DNA of 64,000 bases, from contig JARHVA010002426.1 of NCBI GenBank assembly GCA_037957365.1, forward strand, positions 638,001-702,000. The letters are read 5' to 3'. Of the stretch, positions 1 to 13,154 are shown one piece after another. The position numbers and the translations under genes were made by a program. How positions within the stretch are numbered: the stretch's first letter is position 1; every line of letters starts with the position of its first letter. The stretch is from Torreya grandis. Lineage: Eukaryota > Streptophyta > Pinopsida > Cupressales > Taxaceae. Below the pieces are notes generated by a model. The model saw nothing but the letters and a program-made list of their open reading frames with translations, had not been told where the DNA came from and did no database searches.

Positions 1-1149
1 ATAGAATACAAAACACAAAGTTTATAACTTCCTTAAAAGATAGCACTTAATAGTCGGTCTTAAGAGATATGTTCTTGAATTGTAGAACTATAGGTCTTTC
101 GCAATGTTGGCTCCACATGTGTGAAACATCTCCCTTTGTCTACACTTGGTGTTTTGATTGGCAATGTTACATAATTGATGAGTGATAGCCTTAAGATTTT
201 ATAGATCTTCATTGCACTAGTTAGTCATGTTGAGAGTGTGAAGACCCTTTCATTTATAAAGTTATTAAATGATTGTGGATTATCCATCTTGAGATGAAGA
301 TCGAGGGTCCAAGATTAGTCCTCCATTATCATAAATGAGAAATATGGAATGTATAATAAAAGGGATGGAGTATGCCATATAAATGTAAGAGATTCAAATC
401 ATGACCCCTCTTTGAGTGTGTAAGAGGGGTGTAAGAGGAAGAGTGTGTAAGATGGTGTAAGAGCTCTTACTTACATACTTGGTATGATGATGTCACATTG
501 GGTGAGGCAATAATTTAATTTGTGCATTTAGAAAATAAATAGTTTCAAATCCATGGAATTTTCCTTTAGAATAAGACTGGTCTAATTAATAAGGATTAAT
601 ACTTAATTATAAGATTAGTGGTCCCTTGCAATGTTCTTTTTCCAATCAAAAAATTATTTAATTCCATTGTAATAACACTTGTAATGAATTGATTTGATTT
701 GGGATGTTGATGTTGAATTAAATGTTGTGATACAATGCATTACCCCAATTAGGGACGTGTCAATGTAATTTTGTGTTAAATTAGATATTATGTGAATAAT
801 TAGCTTAATTGATGATTTTTTACTAGATTTTTGCATTAATGTGAAAATTCATTCCAATTGGAATTTTGACATGGAAGATATGAAAATGAAGTGTCTACAA
901 TTACTAGTTAATGAGTCATCCCATTAAACATGACAAATTGAGTCAACCCATCCCCACTATCATATCTCAACTACCTACTAGAGAATAGCCATAGGTAATT
1001 ACTTCCACCATTTACCTCCCTCCAATTAGGTTGACTTCTACATGTATAACATTAACACACAATCACTTCCACTATTTGTCTAGTTATTAAATTCAACTTG
1101 TCAATGTGCAACATGATCTTAAATATTAAGACCATGGCACTAAGGTGGA
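1..1149. other. AT-rich intergenic stretch, no gene seen
   Basis: No open frame of convincing length and no recognisable domain on either strand. The only structure noted is a cluster of GTGTAAGAG-like units at about 416-464 ending in a short palindrome. It may be the end of another decayed element, but no partner repeat was found in the window. Confidence 0.5.
457..470. repeat. 14-bp perfect palindrome
   Basis: GTAAGAGCTCTTAC reads the same on both strands. It closes a run of reiterated GTGTAAGAG-like units. It is too short to assign to a known element and may be chance. Confidence 0.5.
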
Positions 1150-2741
1150 CTTAGTCATTAATGTAAAGGCCCATCAAAATTAGTTTTCAACATTACCCCA
1201 CACTAACATGGTTGTAAACCCTCAATCAACCTACCAATAACCTAGATGTCAATAAAGAACTTTGGTCTTTCCTTGGTAAACTTAGATTCAAAATTATTCT
1301 AATGCCTAAGCACATCATGGGCTTCTTCTATGATGCAAGTGATGCACATAATCAGGCCCTTGAACTTAGTATGTTGCATTTGGGACCCCTTAACTTTTAC
1401 TTTATGGCCTTGACCTTTTTGGTCATCTCCTTGAGGATGTCTTCCAATGCACTCTCCTCATCAATTGTCTAGCACTAAAAACTATTGAAACTTTATTTGA
1501 TATTTTTATAGTTTTCTCTAATTTTCTTACTAATGTCTTATACTTCATGTACAATTTAATTCTCATAGCCTTATCTTTCTTTAAGTACACCTGCACAGCT
1601 GGGGCATCTTATTTCTTTTGCTCCTTGTGTAGTAAGCTATGATTAATGAACCTTGCTAGGTAAAATTTAGGAAAATTCAACTCAATTATGACAACACTCT
1701 CTATGAGCCTTCTCCATAGGTCCTTTCACTCTCCTAGCTGCCCTAAAAACTCAACTTGGGCTCTGTATTACACTTATCGATTGCCACCCCTTGTGCCCTT
1801 TATCCTTTATAGCAATTTTTCCATCAGTATACCCACCTTGTCCACCAACAAGATTAATTCAAGGTCTACCCTATCTAATAGGTTAGGCTCTTCCTTCATA
1901 ATGCACTAGCATATCTTTAACATTTTTATTTCCATGGTTTTCAATATTTTTATATCTAAGTGCATTGTTGATCTATTTTTTTTCAAATGCACATATTGGC
2001 TACTAATCAATACATTACATAAAATATTATAGTGACTAACCTTAGTGGCCAACTTGATCAGTGCACTTAAAACTTCAAGGTCATTAAATTTTATTGGGTC
2101 TACATAAATAATATGGAACTATCCTTGGGTTATATCAAGATTAGGGTCTTCAAGCATGGCCACGGGTACTGCAAACATTGCTTCATCCATGTATGCATCA
2201 AAGGAAAAACACATTTGCCTTCACATTTATATTGATGCACCCCTTGGGTTAATGACATCCCACATTTATAAGTCTACATTTTTTATCTCTTACTAAAATA
2301 TTTCGTTGATACTCATCTCATTAGTAGTTTCTTCTAACCCTGTTAGTACATGCCCTTCTAAACTTGAAGTTTTTTTAGGCTCTTCATCAACATCCTTACA
2401 TTTTCCTTTGTTTGGCCTTGCTTCTTTGAATGTTTTGATTTCAATAAATTTGGGCCCAATGATATTGATTTCCATACCTTTATCATCAATCATGTTATGC
2501 CTCACCCTTTCTATATTATTTTAGGCTACTTCGAGCACTAGGATCTTCTTTAGCCTTGGTCTCATTCAGTGTGTTAATATTTTATTTTTTTACTTTAGCC
2601 TTACTCTATCCATTAATAAATACTTCCATTTCTCGATGGGTTCTTAGTGCAGTCTCAACTCTCATCTCAACAGTCATCTAGATGGCATACGTGCTAAGGA
2701 TCTCTTCCTTGCCTACCCCTTGCACATTGTCTTATGATTTA
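1150..2741 (-). pseudogene. Decayed minus-strand coding-like DNA, unidentified
   Basis: The minus strand holds broken coding-like stretches. The longest open piece (2293-2505, 70 codons) is lysine/glutamate rich, and short charged fragments lie to its left and right in other frames. By position this is continuous with 11018-11956 once element E1 is taken out. I could not assign a protein family. It may be the tail of an old retroelement coding region or a captured sequence. Stops and frameshifts rule out a working gene. Confidence 0.3.
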
Positions 2742-3932
2742 TGATTTAACAGTTTTTAGAATATTGGGGTTTTATTCCTAATTTAGTTAAAGGGTATATA
2801 TTGATAAATAAATAAATAATATGCATTAAATACACTACTAATTTGTGAAATTTATTTATAATTAAATATTTTCTAAAAATAGTAATAAAAGGGAGAAAAT
2901 AAGACTTAGCTTAAACTATGTTGATCCAACTGAGACAGGGTCTGATATTCACTATGAAGGCCTGGGACACTATTTAAAATAGGATTTTAGATTTTTTTTT
3001 CTAATTGGATAGGAGTGTTGAAAGTGGACAAGAGTGGCACTGACACCGTAGTCCTTGTCTAGTGTTATTGTCCTGAGGAGATAAACTTTCTAGGTTTTAT
3101 TTGGTAGGTCTGTGTGACACTATCTCTAAATTTTTGAAGCCTCGCTATCTATAGTGTTCCTTGTAGAGATATTTTTTGTCATTTTTATACCTTTAATGCA
3201 TTTGAATAAAACTTTGGTGAATTGGGAAAAGGGGTTAGTGTGTGTAAGATGCACTAGACGTGCTTCACACCCCATGTGTGGGCACATTGCCTACATACCA
3301 ATACTATGAAGAGGGATTAAGCCATATGTAGTTATCCCTTTAAAAGTGCTTGGTGTAATTATGATATGATAATGCAAGGAAATGCTAAACTAGGTATACT
3401 TTAGATGACTAGGGACTGGTGCAAATATTTAGAGGTGATTAAGACTATACTGAATGGCTTTATGTAGAGAATAGGGAAGATTTCCTAAGTGGTTTCACTT
3501 GCATTCTTGCTTGCTTGATAATTTTTCCCAACCCTTTCTAAATGATATTTGAATGGGATTTTATAAGGATATATTAGTCATGGATTGAATTTTCTCATGT
3601 TAGGCTGAGAAGGAGAAGGATGGGGAATCATAATAAATTGACCATTGGGGCCAGAAATAAGCTTAGACAATAGCATCAAAAGTAGACAATAGTGGCACCA
3701 GTGCTCCTATCCTAGTTGGGTGCTATTATCCTAGGTAGATGGGACCTAAGGGGATGGATTGGTCATGAAAATAAGGTCTTGGCTCAGCTAGGATCAGGTT
3801 TGGAAGCTATAGATGGTTGGAAATCAGTGAAAATAAGCCTATGAGGGTCATGAGAGCAAGCAAGAGGGACCTATGGGTTGGGTATCATTAGTCATGCTCA
3901 AGTCACCAATTTTTACATTTTATATGACTAAA
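2742..3932 (-). repeat. E1 3' LTR
   Basis: Collinear over its full length with 9827-11017. The minus-sense first bases are TTTAGTC where the partner has TGTAGTC, so the terminal TG has mutated here. It contains the iterated GGCACTAGTGTCC-like motif at about 3024-3070 and 3680-3735. Confidence 0.9.
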
Positions 3933-3951
3933 TTTACCCCCCCCCCTTTAT
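3933..3951 (-). other. E1 polypurine tract
   Basis: A C-rich pyrimidine run on the plus strand directly beyond the left LTR reads on the minus strand as AAAGGGGGGG. This is the expected place and composition for the plus-strand primer of a minus-oriented LTR element. Confidence 0.8.
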
Positions 3952-6900
3952 TTTAATGATGTAGCAAAGCAAAATATTAGGATAAAGGAAAAAAATAAAG
4001 TGTACCTGAACTTACTTGTAAGGGTGAAGCCCATGAAACTATATGATGTTGGGTGTGCAGAGAGAGAGCACGCTGTGAAATGTAAATCTACAAGAGAAAA
4101 TAAAGAGTAGATTAGTTCTTACCAGATACACTATATCTAAAATAAGAACATACAAAGCTGGGTAAAAGAGAGGAAGATAAATGAATGAATACACTTCATC
4201 AAGTATGTGGACCAATACAAAAATTATTGTGATGTTGAGTGATGTTGAGTAATGTTAGATGTGTGTTGTACCAAGAGTAATAACATGAATGGAGTTGAGT
4301 GTTCAATTCCCTAGAAAGTGGCTCAATAATGCAAAGGTTGGCCCTTTGGCTCCATCATCACCTACTAATTCAATCTAGGTGGTTATAAATGTGTTGATCA
4401 ATGTTTGGACTGTGTGTCCAATCCCTCTAAATAGGTGGCTCAAGAATACAAATACTAGCTAGACCTTTAGTTTCATTGTTGCCCCATAAAGTGAAGCTAT
4501 AAACTAATGTCAATATGTAATATGTGTCATATGAGATGGCTCCTAAATCCCATGAATGTATTGGGATATAACAATATTGGCATGGATAGTTGAATGTATG
4601 TTGGAAACTAGGCCACTCTTGGCCATTTTGAAAGATGGAGATTAGGCTTGTATGAAAGCCACTCTGAAATTGAGAATATAGCTTATGTGGAAGCCACTCG
4701 AGAACTCAAGAACACAGGAACTCAAAAGTTAGGCTTGTATGAAAACCAAACCAAAAATGATTCCAACCACCTGTAGATGGAGTAAGGCATGCAACTGTTG
4801 AGAATGTCTAGGTAATGCTAAACTTAGAAAGAAATAAAATAAATGTGTTGTGTACATTTCTCCAAATCACTGGTGTTTGAAACATGGATTCTAATCTATA
4901 ATTTACACCAACTAACCTATCTAAAACTAGAAGCAAAAGCCATCATGTCATGCATGATGTCCCCTATTTTTGGATTCTATAAGAAAACTATATTAAGACT
5001 ATTGATTTTAGTCTAAATTGAAGCTGACAAATCTATAATTGAATTTACCTTTCTATCTGCTTTTAGAAATTCTAGTTTTTATACTATTTGGATAGGAGCA
5101 CTAAAAATGGATACTAGCACCACCGGCACTATATTTTAGTGTCAATATTGTTATCTTAAGCTAAATCTACTAAGTTTTCTAGATTCTTGATTGTCTACCT
5201 AGTCTGCTCTGACTAGTTTGATGTTTGGTTGATGTTTTGAGTGTTCTAGAATTGGAATTTATTTATTGATAGGATCTCTAATCTTTGTGACAAAACACCT
5301 ATTTGTTTCCCCGTCTTTTGAGGGTAGGAATGGATACCCTGCAATGATTACCCTTAGAAGAAAGAGCCCTACATGTGTTTTATGTTGCACATATACATGA
5401 TATAACAATGATAATCAAAAAAATATCTCAAGATATAGCATGGGTTGTAGTGAGATATGGTTAGATCAACAGGGGTATGCCTAGATAGATATAACAATGT
5501 AATAGCATGTGTAATTTACTTAACTAGAATTTAAAGTCTGGTTAGTTGTTAGTTATTAGTTAGAGGGATGGAGCATGATGTCCATCATGACATCCAAGAA
5601 AACATGAATAATGCATGATATGGATCATGGCATTGCAAACAATGAGAAATCAATCAAACAAAAAGTACACAAGGCAAGAATCAAGAAGCATACAAGAGTG
5701 GTCAAGGGGCTGAGCAAACAAGGGACATGGGCACATGTCACTCAAATTAGAAAAAAAGCATACAAGGCATGTTCAAATTCCATATACATATACAGTTAAA
5801 ATAATAAAGTTATCATGGAAGCCATAAAAACATAGAGAAGTACATGCAAAGGACATTGTCAAATGTTGTAAGACATACACATGAATAGAATCAAAGGATA
5901 TTAGCAAATGCCCTAAGGCACATACTAGAAATAAGTAGGAATTGAGAAAATGCAAACAATATAGCTACACTAAGAAAGAAAAGAAATCATGTAATAAATT
6001 TGAAGATAAAATCACATCTAACTAATCAAAGCAAGAGTGAAAGTATGCAAGACATGTTAGTACAATACTAGGTATATGCAAAAAAATACACAAGTGCTAA
6101 ATACTAGTGAGTGTCGATAGAGTAATCTATGTAAGCTAGTAAATAATGTACATCAACATGATAAATAGAGTGTGTGGTGTAGGAATGACATAACCTGGAT
6201 GATATAATCATGTAGATGCTTCCCCCAGTGGGTATGTATATCAATGCATGTCTTGAATGTGGAAGTAGGATGCCCCCTCAATAGGTAGAGTGAAGCAATC
6301 AAAGAGATGGATGTCACTACACACACTCAAAGAACATCAAGTGAAGCATGGTAATGTAGATAAATCAATAAATAATAGCATAGCATAGAAAATGTAAGTC
6401 TAGCATAGTAGTAGAAATGTAAAGCATGGATGATGCATACAATCAAAATGTTTTTCGTGTTTTTGAATTATTAAATTATTTTTGTATTTTTTAAATATTT
6501 TAGCTATTTACAATCAAGCATAAGAACTATGTATAGGTAAGTAGGGAAAATATGATACTAACCGATGAGTCTCATAGGAGATTCCCTATCATGGTGTCCT
6601 GTATCAAGGAGAAGGATCATGTGTGATCATGAAGCATGATGAAAATTCTAAAATTGTGGCTCTAAAAGCTATATATATTATAAATGATCTAAATTTTTTG
6701 AAGTAGAAACCAATTTTGGGGTCTCCTTATAACTCTTATAAGTGGATGCGATTATAGGGATCTTAGGCACCCATATGTTAGTAAGATACGCTCTCTAAAT
6801 ATGTATTTTACATGTAGATGTATGAAATATCAATATATTATAGCTAGAATTTGTCTAGAATCCTGAAGCTGTGGAGGTGTATGAACCCCCTGTGCTGGTG

Positions 6901-7059
6901 ATGGATGCCTCAATTGTGTCTGAATCTTCACTAGAGGAGGAACTATAACTAGGGAATAAACTAGAACTAGAAGTTGTACTAAAATTGATAATTGTATTGT
7001 AGAAGATGGCTCTTAAGTGGGGAGTGGGAACTCATATAGAACTCCAACTATAATAACTT
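3952..7059 (-). other. E1 internal noncoding region replacing pol
   Basis: No RT, RNase H or integrase motif was found on either strand, and no long frame. Blocks are shared in order with 13173-15330 of E2: a GTGGCTCAATAA block (4319 in E1, 13530 in E2), a GATGTCCATCATGAC block (5578 and 14750) and an ACATGGGCACATGTC block (5724 and 14917). The shared order shows the two elements descend from an ancestor already lacking pol. A role in packaging or replication is possible but is inference. Confidence 0.65.
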
Positions 7060-7375
7060 GATTAGTGTGAATGAATTTCATGCATCTATAAACTATAAAA
7101 GGTACTACTCAAATTTTATAAATCCATGGTCGACCAAGTAAGATATTGAAAACTGCTACACTGGAAACTATAGTGAATGGTGTGGTGATGTGTGTTGGAC
7201 CAACCTATAGAGGAAGTACAATCTCACCTAATGAACTCTATATATTCCCATTGAATCTATTGATAACTATGTCTATCAGTGTAATATCCTACTCTAAATA
7301 TCTCAAATGTTGTAATAATTTCATAGTGCACATGTTCACACTGAATCCATTATCTATGAGAGCATTATGAATAAG
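7060..7375 (-). pseudogene. E1 retroviral-type aspartic protease remnant
   Basis: Minus-strand translation shows the active-site block ALIDNGFSVNMCTM, in which the usual D-S/T-G is D-N-G. It continues to a flap-like stretch and ends with VFNILLGRPWIYKI, the conserved plant gypsy protease signature (LLGRPW). A few in-frame stops interrupt it. After GRPW the sequence continues with a segment typical of plant gypsy polyproteins and then loses coding signal. The enzyme would have cut the gag polyprotein in virus-like particles. Confidence 0.75.
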
Positions 7376-7559
7376 ATGATTATGAATGTGAGATCTAATA
7401 AAGAGTGCATGATAATCCAAATCATCCTCGATGATCTCCTGCTCTAAGAAGGAGATGGAAGGTCTAGCTGGAACTCTAGAATTGTATATACCAAATCATG
7501 TTGCTCAAAGAATGTGTCTCAACTAAAGGTGCCATGTATGTATCTAGTGGTGGATATGC

Positions 7560-9134
7560 ATGGTGAACCCCTAATGTGTCCCATGTCTCCTATTTAAAAT
7601 TTTGTCGAAAAGGATCTAAAAATATTTTCAATGCTTTATTCTATGTATGCTTTGTTAGAGGAGGCTCAACTAAAGTGTCAAGCTCAATATGATTGTCATC
7701 TATTAAATCATGTATCTTGTGTCTCAAACTAATGCATTTATTTATTGTATGGCCTGATACCTTATAAAACTCATAAAATTCATGTTGATCATATCCTCAT
7801 GGAAGAGGCTTTGTTGGGTCAACTTCCTAAATAAGAGGGAGAGATATGATGTTATAATCTAATAGTTATTGTAAAACTCTAGCTGGATAAACTGGTAGAT
7901 TGGTAAATATACATTGAGGAGGTGCTAATAAAACCACTCATTAAGGGGGATCTAAAGTTGCATTAACTATTGGTTAATTCTAACTCTTGTTATTAACCTT
8001 TACTTTATATGGGACTCTGTTGTTACTCTTGTTTGTTGTGTCTTAGATACTTGTGTACTTGAGTTTGCATATTAAAATTAATTTGACTTCTCTTTCCTTT
8101 AGTGTGTGACACAATTTAGTGAAAGAAGAGAATATTTCAAACATAATTGATTCATGCAAAGCTGGTAAGAGACTCTATTTGAAGAGATTTTGTAACTCTT
8201 GATCGGTCATGGGGCTAGTCATCATAGCCAAGATAGTCTTATATCAAAGAAAATAATTTATGAGATGTTCATTTCACCTCTGTTCTATTGTGCAACTTAA
8301 GCATATGAAACATTATCACTAATGTTAATGCTCAAATGAGCTAGGAACATGTCGACTAAAGGATTGAATGCACTGACTGATTGATTTGATAAACTATAGA
8401 ACCATTGTAGATCATAATCCTTAAGGCTTCATGGAAAGAGCTTGGTAAGTAGCTAGTCATTTGGTACATAGTCTAAGCATGCTATGTGAAAATCTCTCAC
8501 GTGTCTTTGTATCACCCTTGCCATCATATAGAGAAAGCTTGTGTTGAATAAAACCTTGTGGCAAGGGTGTAGAAGTAATGTGATGTGCCAATGATGTATG
8601 TAGAAGATCAAAAGAATCCAAAGCCTATGTAGGTCTAGTGGTACCTTGATCAAGAAGTATCACCTTAGATTGAAGAGATCTTATCTCTTTCACAAGGGTT
8701 ACTACACCAAAAGATAGGGATGTTCTAATTGTAGCTAGTGGCATAACAGTAGGTTAGGCTGCTAGAGGGGGTTATCGAGACATAGTTGCCCCCATAGTGT
8801 CATTTACAATTACCTGCTTTATAGGAATGGAAAACTCAACTTGTTTAGCCTTTTTTATTTCCATGAGAGATTGTAATATAAGAGTATGATCTCGAGGTTG
8901 TTCCCTAATTTTTTATTTGAAACTTTGGAGGATCAAATATTTGTTGAGTACAACTTCATTATCAATAATAGGTAGAAGTGGATCAATAGTCCAATGAGGT
9001 GGAGCATGAGCATTGGTGTGTACATCATCATTGGTATTCTTATATTGCTTATTGTTTGAATCATTCTCATTGAAAGTGGTGTAATCTAGATGTGTAGAAT
9101 CTATAGATAGAGTCTGAATGGGTTGTTTATCCAT
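7560..9134 (-). pseudogene. E1 gag (Retrotrans_gag type) remnant
   Basis: The likely start is the ATG at 9134 (MDKQPIQTLSIDSTHLDYTTF), matched by the homologous start at 32488 in E2. The first 73 codons are open. Around 8650-8270 the core reads HVRDFHIACLDY, then DYDLQWFYSL and DMFLAHLSINISD, which fits the plant gypsy capsid domain (FP.L....WF). Near 7740 a degenerate knuckle-like stretch (SGHTINKCISLRHKI) precedes the protease. Stops and frameshifts make it non-functional. It is the structural protein that would form the particle. Confidence 0.75.
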
Positions 9135-9806
9135 AGTATATGGTCAATTTGAGGGAATCTAGGTGAATTAAGGAGGATTACCACTAAGTCTTGCACTTTA
9201 TCTCAAAGGAAGAGATATAAGGAACTTAGGTGGCATAAGGAAAACAAAGTGGATAATAGTATAAAATATTAAATGGATATAATCTAAATAAGGAATTGAA
9301 ATGTGCATAAAAAGGATACAAGGCTTACTGACATATAAGGTGATACCTCAAGAAGCAATGGGACCTAGTATATGCAACCAGGGTTTGAAAGATGATGATT
9401 TTGACAAATTGATATGAAATTTTGAAACTAAAAGTGAATTTTTGAGTAAAATATGTAACTAAAAAATTAGAAATTTATTGGAAAATTAGTGATTTAATAG
9501 GTCCTTGTATGTATAACTAGGGTTTTAGGAAGAATAATTTTTTTGAAATTACTATTGAATTTTGAAATTTGAATGGATTTTATGATTTTAATATGCTAAT
9601 AAAAATTTATAAAATTTTTGGAAAATTACTGAAAAAATACTAACACCTAGTATGGGCAACTAGGGTTTAAAAGAAAATTATTTTAAAATTTATTACTAAA
9701 TTTTAAAATTTGAAATGAATTTTTGATTTAAATATTCAAGTAAAAATTCAAAAATTTATTGAAAAATCAGTAGGAATTTTACCCTAGGGTTTTTATGTAT
9801 AAACAA
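9135..9806 (-). other. E1 5' leader
   Basis: Lies between the primer-binding site and the gag ATG in minus orientation. It is very AT-rich and contains three tandem units (listed separately). It is untranslated by its position, and packaging or leader functions are usual for this segment in LTR elements. Confidence 0.6.
9364..9785. repeat. Three tandem ~140-bp units in the E1 leader
   Basis: Units begin at about 9364, 9503 and 9646. Each opens with CCTAGTATG-like sequence and ACTAGGGTTT, then an AT-rich run containing GAAATTTGAAATGAATTTTT-like and TTATTGGAAAAT-like segments. Spacing is 139 and 143 bp. The part of the E2 leader visible at 32489-32725 is shorter and does not show three units. 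Confidence 0.7.
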
Positions 9807-9824
9807 AGTAAGTTAGGTTCACCA
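9807..9824 (-). other. E1 primer-binding site
   Basis: The minus strand reads TGGTGAACCTAACTTACT starting two bases inside the 5' LTR. It begins with TGG, as expected for pairing with a tRNA CCA end. It is not the initiator-methionine site used by many plant elements. E2 carries the same site with only three transitions. The tRNA partner was not identified. Confidence 0.75.
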
Positions 9825-9826
9825 AA

Positions 9827-11017
9827 TGATTTAATAGTTTTGGGAATATTGGGGTTTTATTCTTAATTTAGTTAAAAGGTTTGGATTGATAAATCAGTAA
9901 ATATTATGCAATAAATAAGCTATTGATTTGTGAAATTTATTTTTAATTAGAGCTTTTCTAAAAATAGTAATAAAAGGGAGAAAATAAGACTTATCTTAAA
10001 CTATATTGATTTGACTGAGACAAGGTCTAATATTCACGGTGAAGGCCTAGGACACTGTCACAAATAGGATTATGGATTTCATTTTTAGATTGGACAAGAG
10101 CATCAAACATGGATAAGAGTGCCACTAGTGTTGTAGTCCTTATCCAATGTTGTTGTCATGAAGAGATAAGCTTTTTAGGTTTTGTTCGGTAGGTCTATGT
10201 GATATTGTCTTTGAATTTTTGAAGCCTCGCTATCAACAATGCTCCCTTTAGAGCTGATTTTATTGGTTTTTATGCCTTCAATGCATTTGAATAAAAATTT
10301 GACAAATAGGGAAAAGGGGTTTGTGTGTGTAAGATGCACTAGATGTGATTCACACCCCATGTGTGGGCATGCTACCTGCATACCAATACTATGAAGAGGG
10401 ATCAAACCATATGTAGTTCTCCCTTTGAAAGTGCTTGGTGTAATTGTGATATGAGAATGCAAGGAAATGCTAAACTAGGTGTGTTTGAGATGACTAGGGA
10501 CTAGTGCATAGATTTAGAGGTGCTTAGGACTGTATTGGATGGTTGTATGTAGAGAATAGGGAAGATTGCCTGAGTGGTTTCACTTTTAATATTTCTTGCT
10601 TGATAATATTTGCCAACCCTTTCCAAATGATATTTGAATGGGATTTTATAGGGATCTATTGGTCATGGATTGAATTTGCTCATGTTAGGCTGACAAGGAG
10701 AAGGATGGGGAACCAGAATAAATTGGTCATTGGGGCTAGAAATGAGCTTGGATAATAATGTTGAAAGTGGAAAATAGTGGCACTAACACTTCTATCCTAG
10801 TTGGGCACTATTTTTTTGGGTAGACGAGACCTAGGGGGATGGATTAGTCATGAAATGAGGGTCTTGGCTCAACTAGGATCAGGTCTAGAAGGCTACAAAT
10901 GATTTGGAATCAATAAAATCAATCCTATGAGGGTCATGAGAGTAAGTAAGAGGGACCTATGGGTTGGGTGTCACTAGTCATGCTCAAGTTACCAATTTTG
11001 CATTTTATATGACTACA
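9827..11017 (-). repeat. E1 5' LTR
   Basis: Partner of 2742-3932 with the same length. The minus-sense ends are TGTAGTC and TTAAATCA, giving proper TG...CA termini. Iterated GGCACTAGTGTCC-like motifs are near 10096-10150 and 10755-10810. Confidence 0.9.
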
Positions 11018-11956
11018 CTTTATCATATGGTTAATAGAGTGTATTTACACCATTCCTTACTCCTTTATTTACTATAAATTCATGTGTGTCCTTATGTGTG
11101 GGTTATTCAACCGATGGGATCATTTTAGGAGGTGATGGTCTAAGATAGGGTTGCTTGAAAAGTGGTGGAATGGACCTATGTACCTATAATTCAATCAAAT
11201 GAATGGCATCTTCTTCAGTCTCAACATTTTTAGAGTTATCAAATACAACCTCTAACACCTCTATCTTCCTTTCCTTTGACTTCTTGGAGGTTGTTGACCT
11301 AACTACAACCTCAGGGATTCATATGCCAAAATCCCCTCCTTACTCCTTGGCTTTAGTAAGTAGTACAACTTATGTATAGGGTTCTTTATTGTTACCTCTT
11401 AATGAGGGTCGATATTGTTGTCATCAATAGATTCCTCCTCATCTTTCAAAGCAACCTTACCCAAATAGGCCAACATTATTCTCATGACATATTGATCATT
11501 ATTTATTCCTACCACATCTATAAAAACATGATATGCATTTGATATTTTTGCAATGGAATCTACAAAGGCATTGGCACTAAATCAAAATAGTATCTTGAGC
11601 CACCCATAGGTGTCCCCATATGCCAGTTAGATTTTGGCAAGACTATAATCTTGCATCATGATAAATTCTTCGCATCCTATAAATGCACTTGGTAAATAGT
11701 TTAGAATACATCATTCATTCTAAAAACCCACAACTATGTTCTAAAACCACCTTAAAAATTTGGCCTTATATTACTCTCTATAGACACTAATACATATGTG
11801 TGTATGTTATCATTTGGTCGAGTGACTTATCCTTCAAAGGGAAAGACTAGACCTTGTCACCATAGCCATCCAAGATTTTAATCTCATCCAACCAACAATA
11901 TTAGTATGGGTGCCCCATATGAATTCCTCATATGTCTAGTGTGATTTTTCTACGCC
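11018..11956 (-). pseudogene. Decayed coding-like DNA between E1 and E2, unidentified
   Basis: A minus-strand stretch near 11320-11180 reads as a lysine/glutamate-rich segment (KKSKERKIEVLEVV, then ETEEDAIHLIEL) ended by stops. It is probably one broken reading region with 1150-2741 and 33967-35300, separated by the insertions of E1 and E2. The family is unknown. Confidence 0.35.
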
Positions 11957-13154
11957 TATTTTAACATTGTAGGATTTAGTGAGAGTAAATCCTATGTTTG
12001 TTAAATAGATGAGTAAACTAAGTTAGGGATATAATATGTAATAAATACAACCGCTAATTTATTACAAAATTGAATAGCTTTGACTTTTTAAAAATAGTAA
12101 TAAATAGTGAAAATGAAGACTGGATGAAAAACACTTGATATGGATGATCTGGGAGTTGGAAATTGAGATGAAAGCTAGTATGAGTGTCATAAATTAGACT
12201 TAGGTGTCAGAGCCCCTCTTGGATAGTAGCACCACAATTGGATAGTAGTGTCACAATTATAAAAGTGGTGGTAGTGTCCTGATATTGATGGTAGTGTCCT
12301 TTGTGTAGGGCTATCTCGAGCTTCTAGGTGCACCTGTGTTTGGATCTCTAGGGTTTGTTCATGTGTGCATGAGTTTTAAAACCCTATATTTTAAGTATAA
12401 TGATTGATTTATTGTTTAAACCCAAATAATTTGTACAAATAGGGCATGCATTGAAAAAAAAATCATTTTTAGGGTAAGGAGGACATCCTCAGGACCTGGT
12501 TATGAAGAGAGTTGCCTACGTACCAATACTCTGAGGAAAGATTAAGCTTGATGTAGTTGTCCCCACCTAAGTATTGGTGCAAGTGCAAGTGATGTTAGTA
12601 TGATAGTGGCCTTGAGTGCCTTGAATGTACTTGAGATTATAAATCTATAAAATATGAGCTTTAGGATATTATAGATGGTAGTATGTAGAAGAAGGGCAGA
12701 TTAGGGATTGATAACCTTAATTTTGATCAACTTGTTATGTGTTTGAATGTGTATTTTGCATTTTATTTCCATGTAGTGTATAGAGGGATAAAATTCATGT
12801 ATATATTCTATTTTTTTGCTTGTGAAGATGATAAAAGATGTCTAGGCTGACCTTATGAGGCTTTAGATTTTAAAATATATATATTTGGGAAAAGTTAGGG
12901 CAAATGACATGAGTACCATTTTGGGGACACTAGCGCATGTGGCACTAGTGTCCTTATTATGGTGCTAGTGTCCAACTACAAGAATACTCCTAGATCGATA
13001 AATGAGAGTTTGGGACTAATTTGGAGCTGACTAGGGATGCTTTTGATCTACATGAAAGTTAGATATGTGTGATAATAGGCTCTAGGATAGGTCTAGGGAT
13101 AGGTAGTCTCAAATAGCACTCTTAGCCCTCAAATACCACTTTTGGGTGATTAAA
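11957..13154 (-). repeat. E2 3' LTR
   Basis: Collinear with 32746-33966. Contains the iterated motif at about 12215-12300 and 12925-12975 (GGCACTAGTGTCC and GGTGCTAGTGTCC). The minus-sense start is worn (TTTAAT in place of TGTAAT). Confidence 0.88.

Larger units (their letters stand above)
2742..11017 (-). mobile_element. E1: non-autonomous Ty3/gypsy-like LTR element (gag-protease, no pol)
   Basis: Two collinear direct repeats of 1191 bp (2742-3932 and 9827-11017) bound about 5.9 kb. Read on the minus strand the LTR runs TGTAGTC...TTAAATCA. A primer-binding site abuts the right LTR and a polypurine tract abuts the left one, which fixes the orientation as minus. The internal region holds gag (about 9134 down to 7560) and protease (about 7375 down to 7060), then about 3 kb with no RT, RNase H or integrase motif. 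Flanks are ATTTA on the left and CTTTA on the right, a worn target duplication. The plan resembles the published TR-GAG class. E2 at 11957-33966 is a relative. Confidence 0.85.

Noticed and set aside
3938..3948. Poly-C run as a possible sequencing artefact
   Set aside because: Its place exactly beyond the LTR, matched by a similar tract at 13160, explains it as the polypurine tract of a minus-strand element.
5611..5799. Lysine-rich plus-strand open frame in E1
   Set aside because: It falls in the noncoding block shared with E2, where the frame is not kept.
7146..7370. 74-codon plus-strand frame
   Set aside because: Antisense of the E1 protease remnant, whose minus-strand LLGRPW motif is decisive.
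9364..9785. CRISPR-like array from regularly spaced repeats
   Set aside because: Units are about 140 bp, AT-rich and homologous throughout, with no repeat/spacer structure, and the context is a plant retroelement leader.
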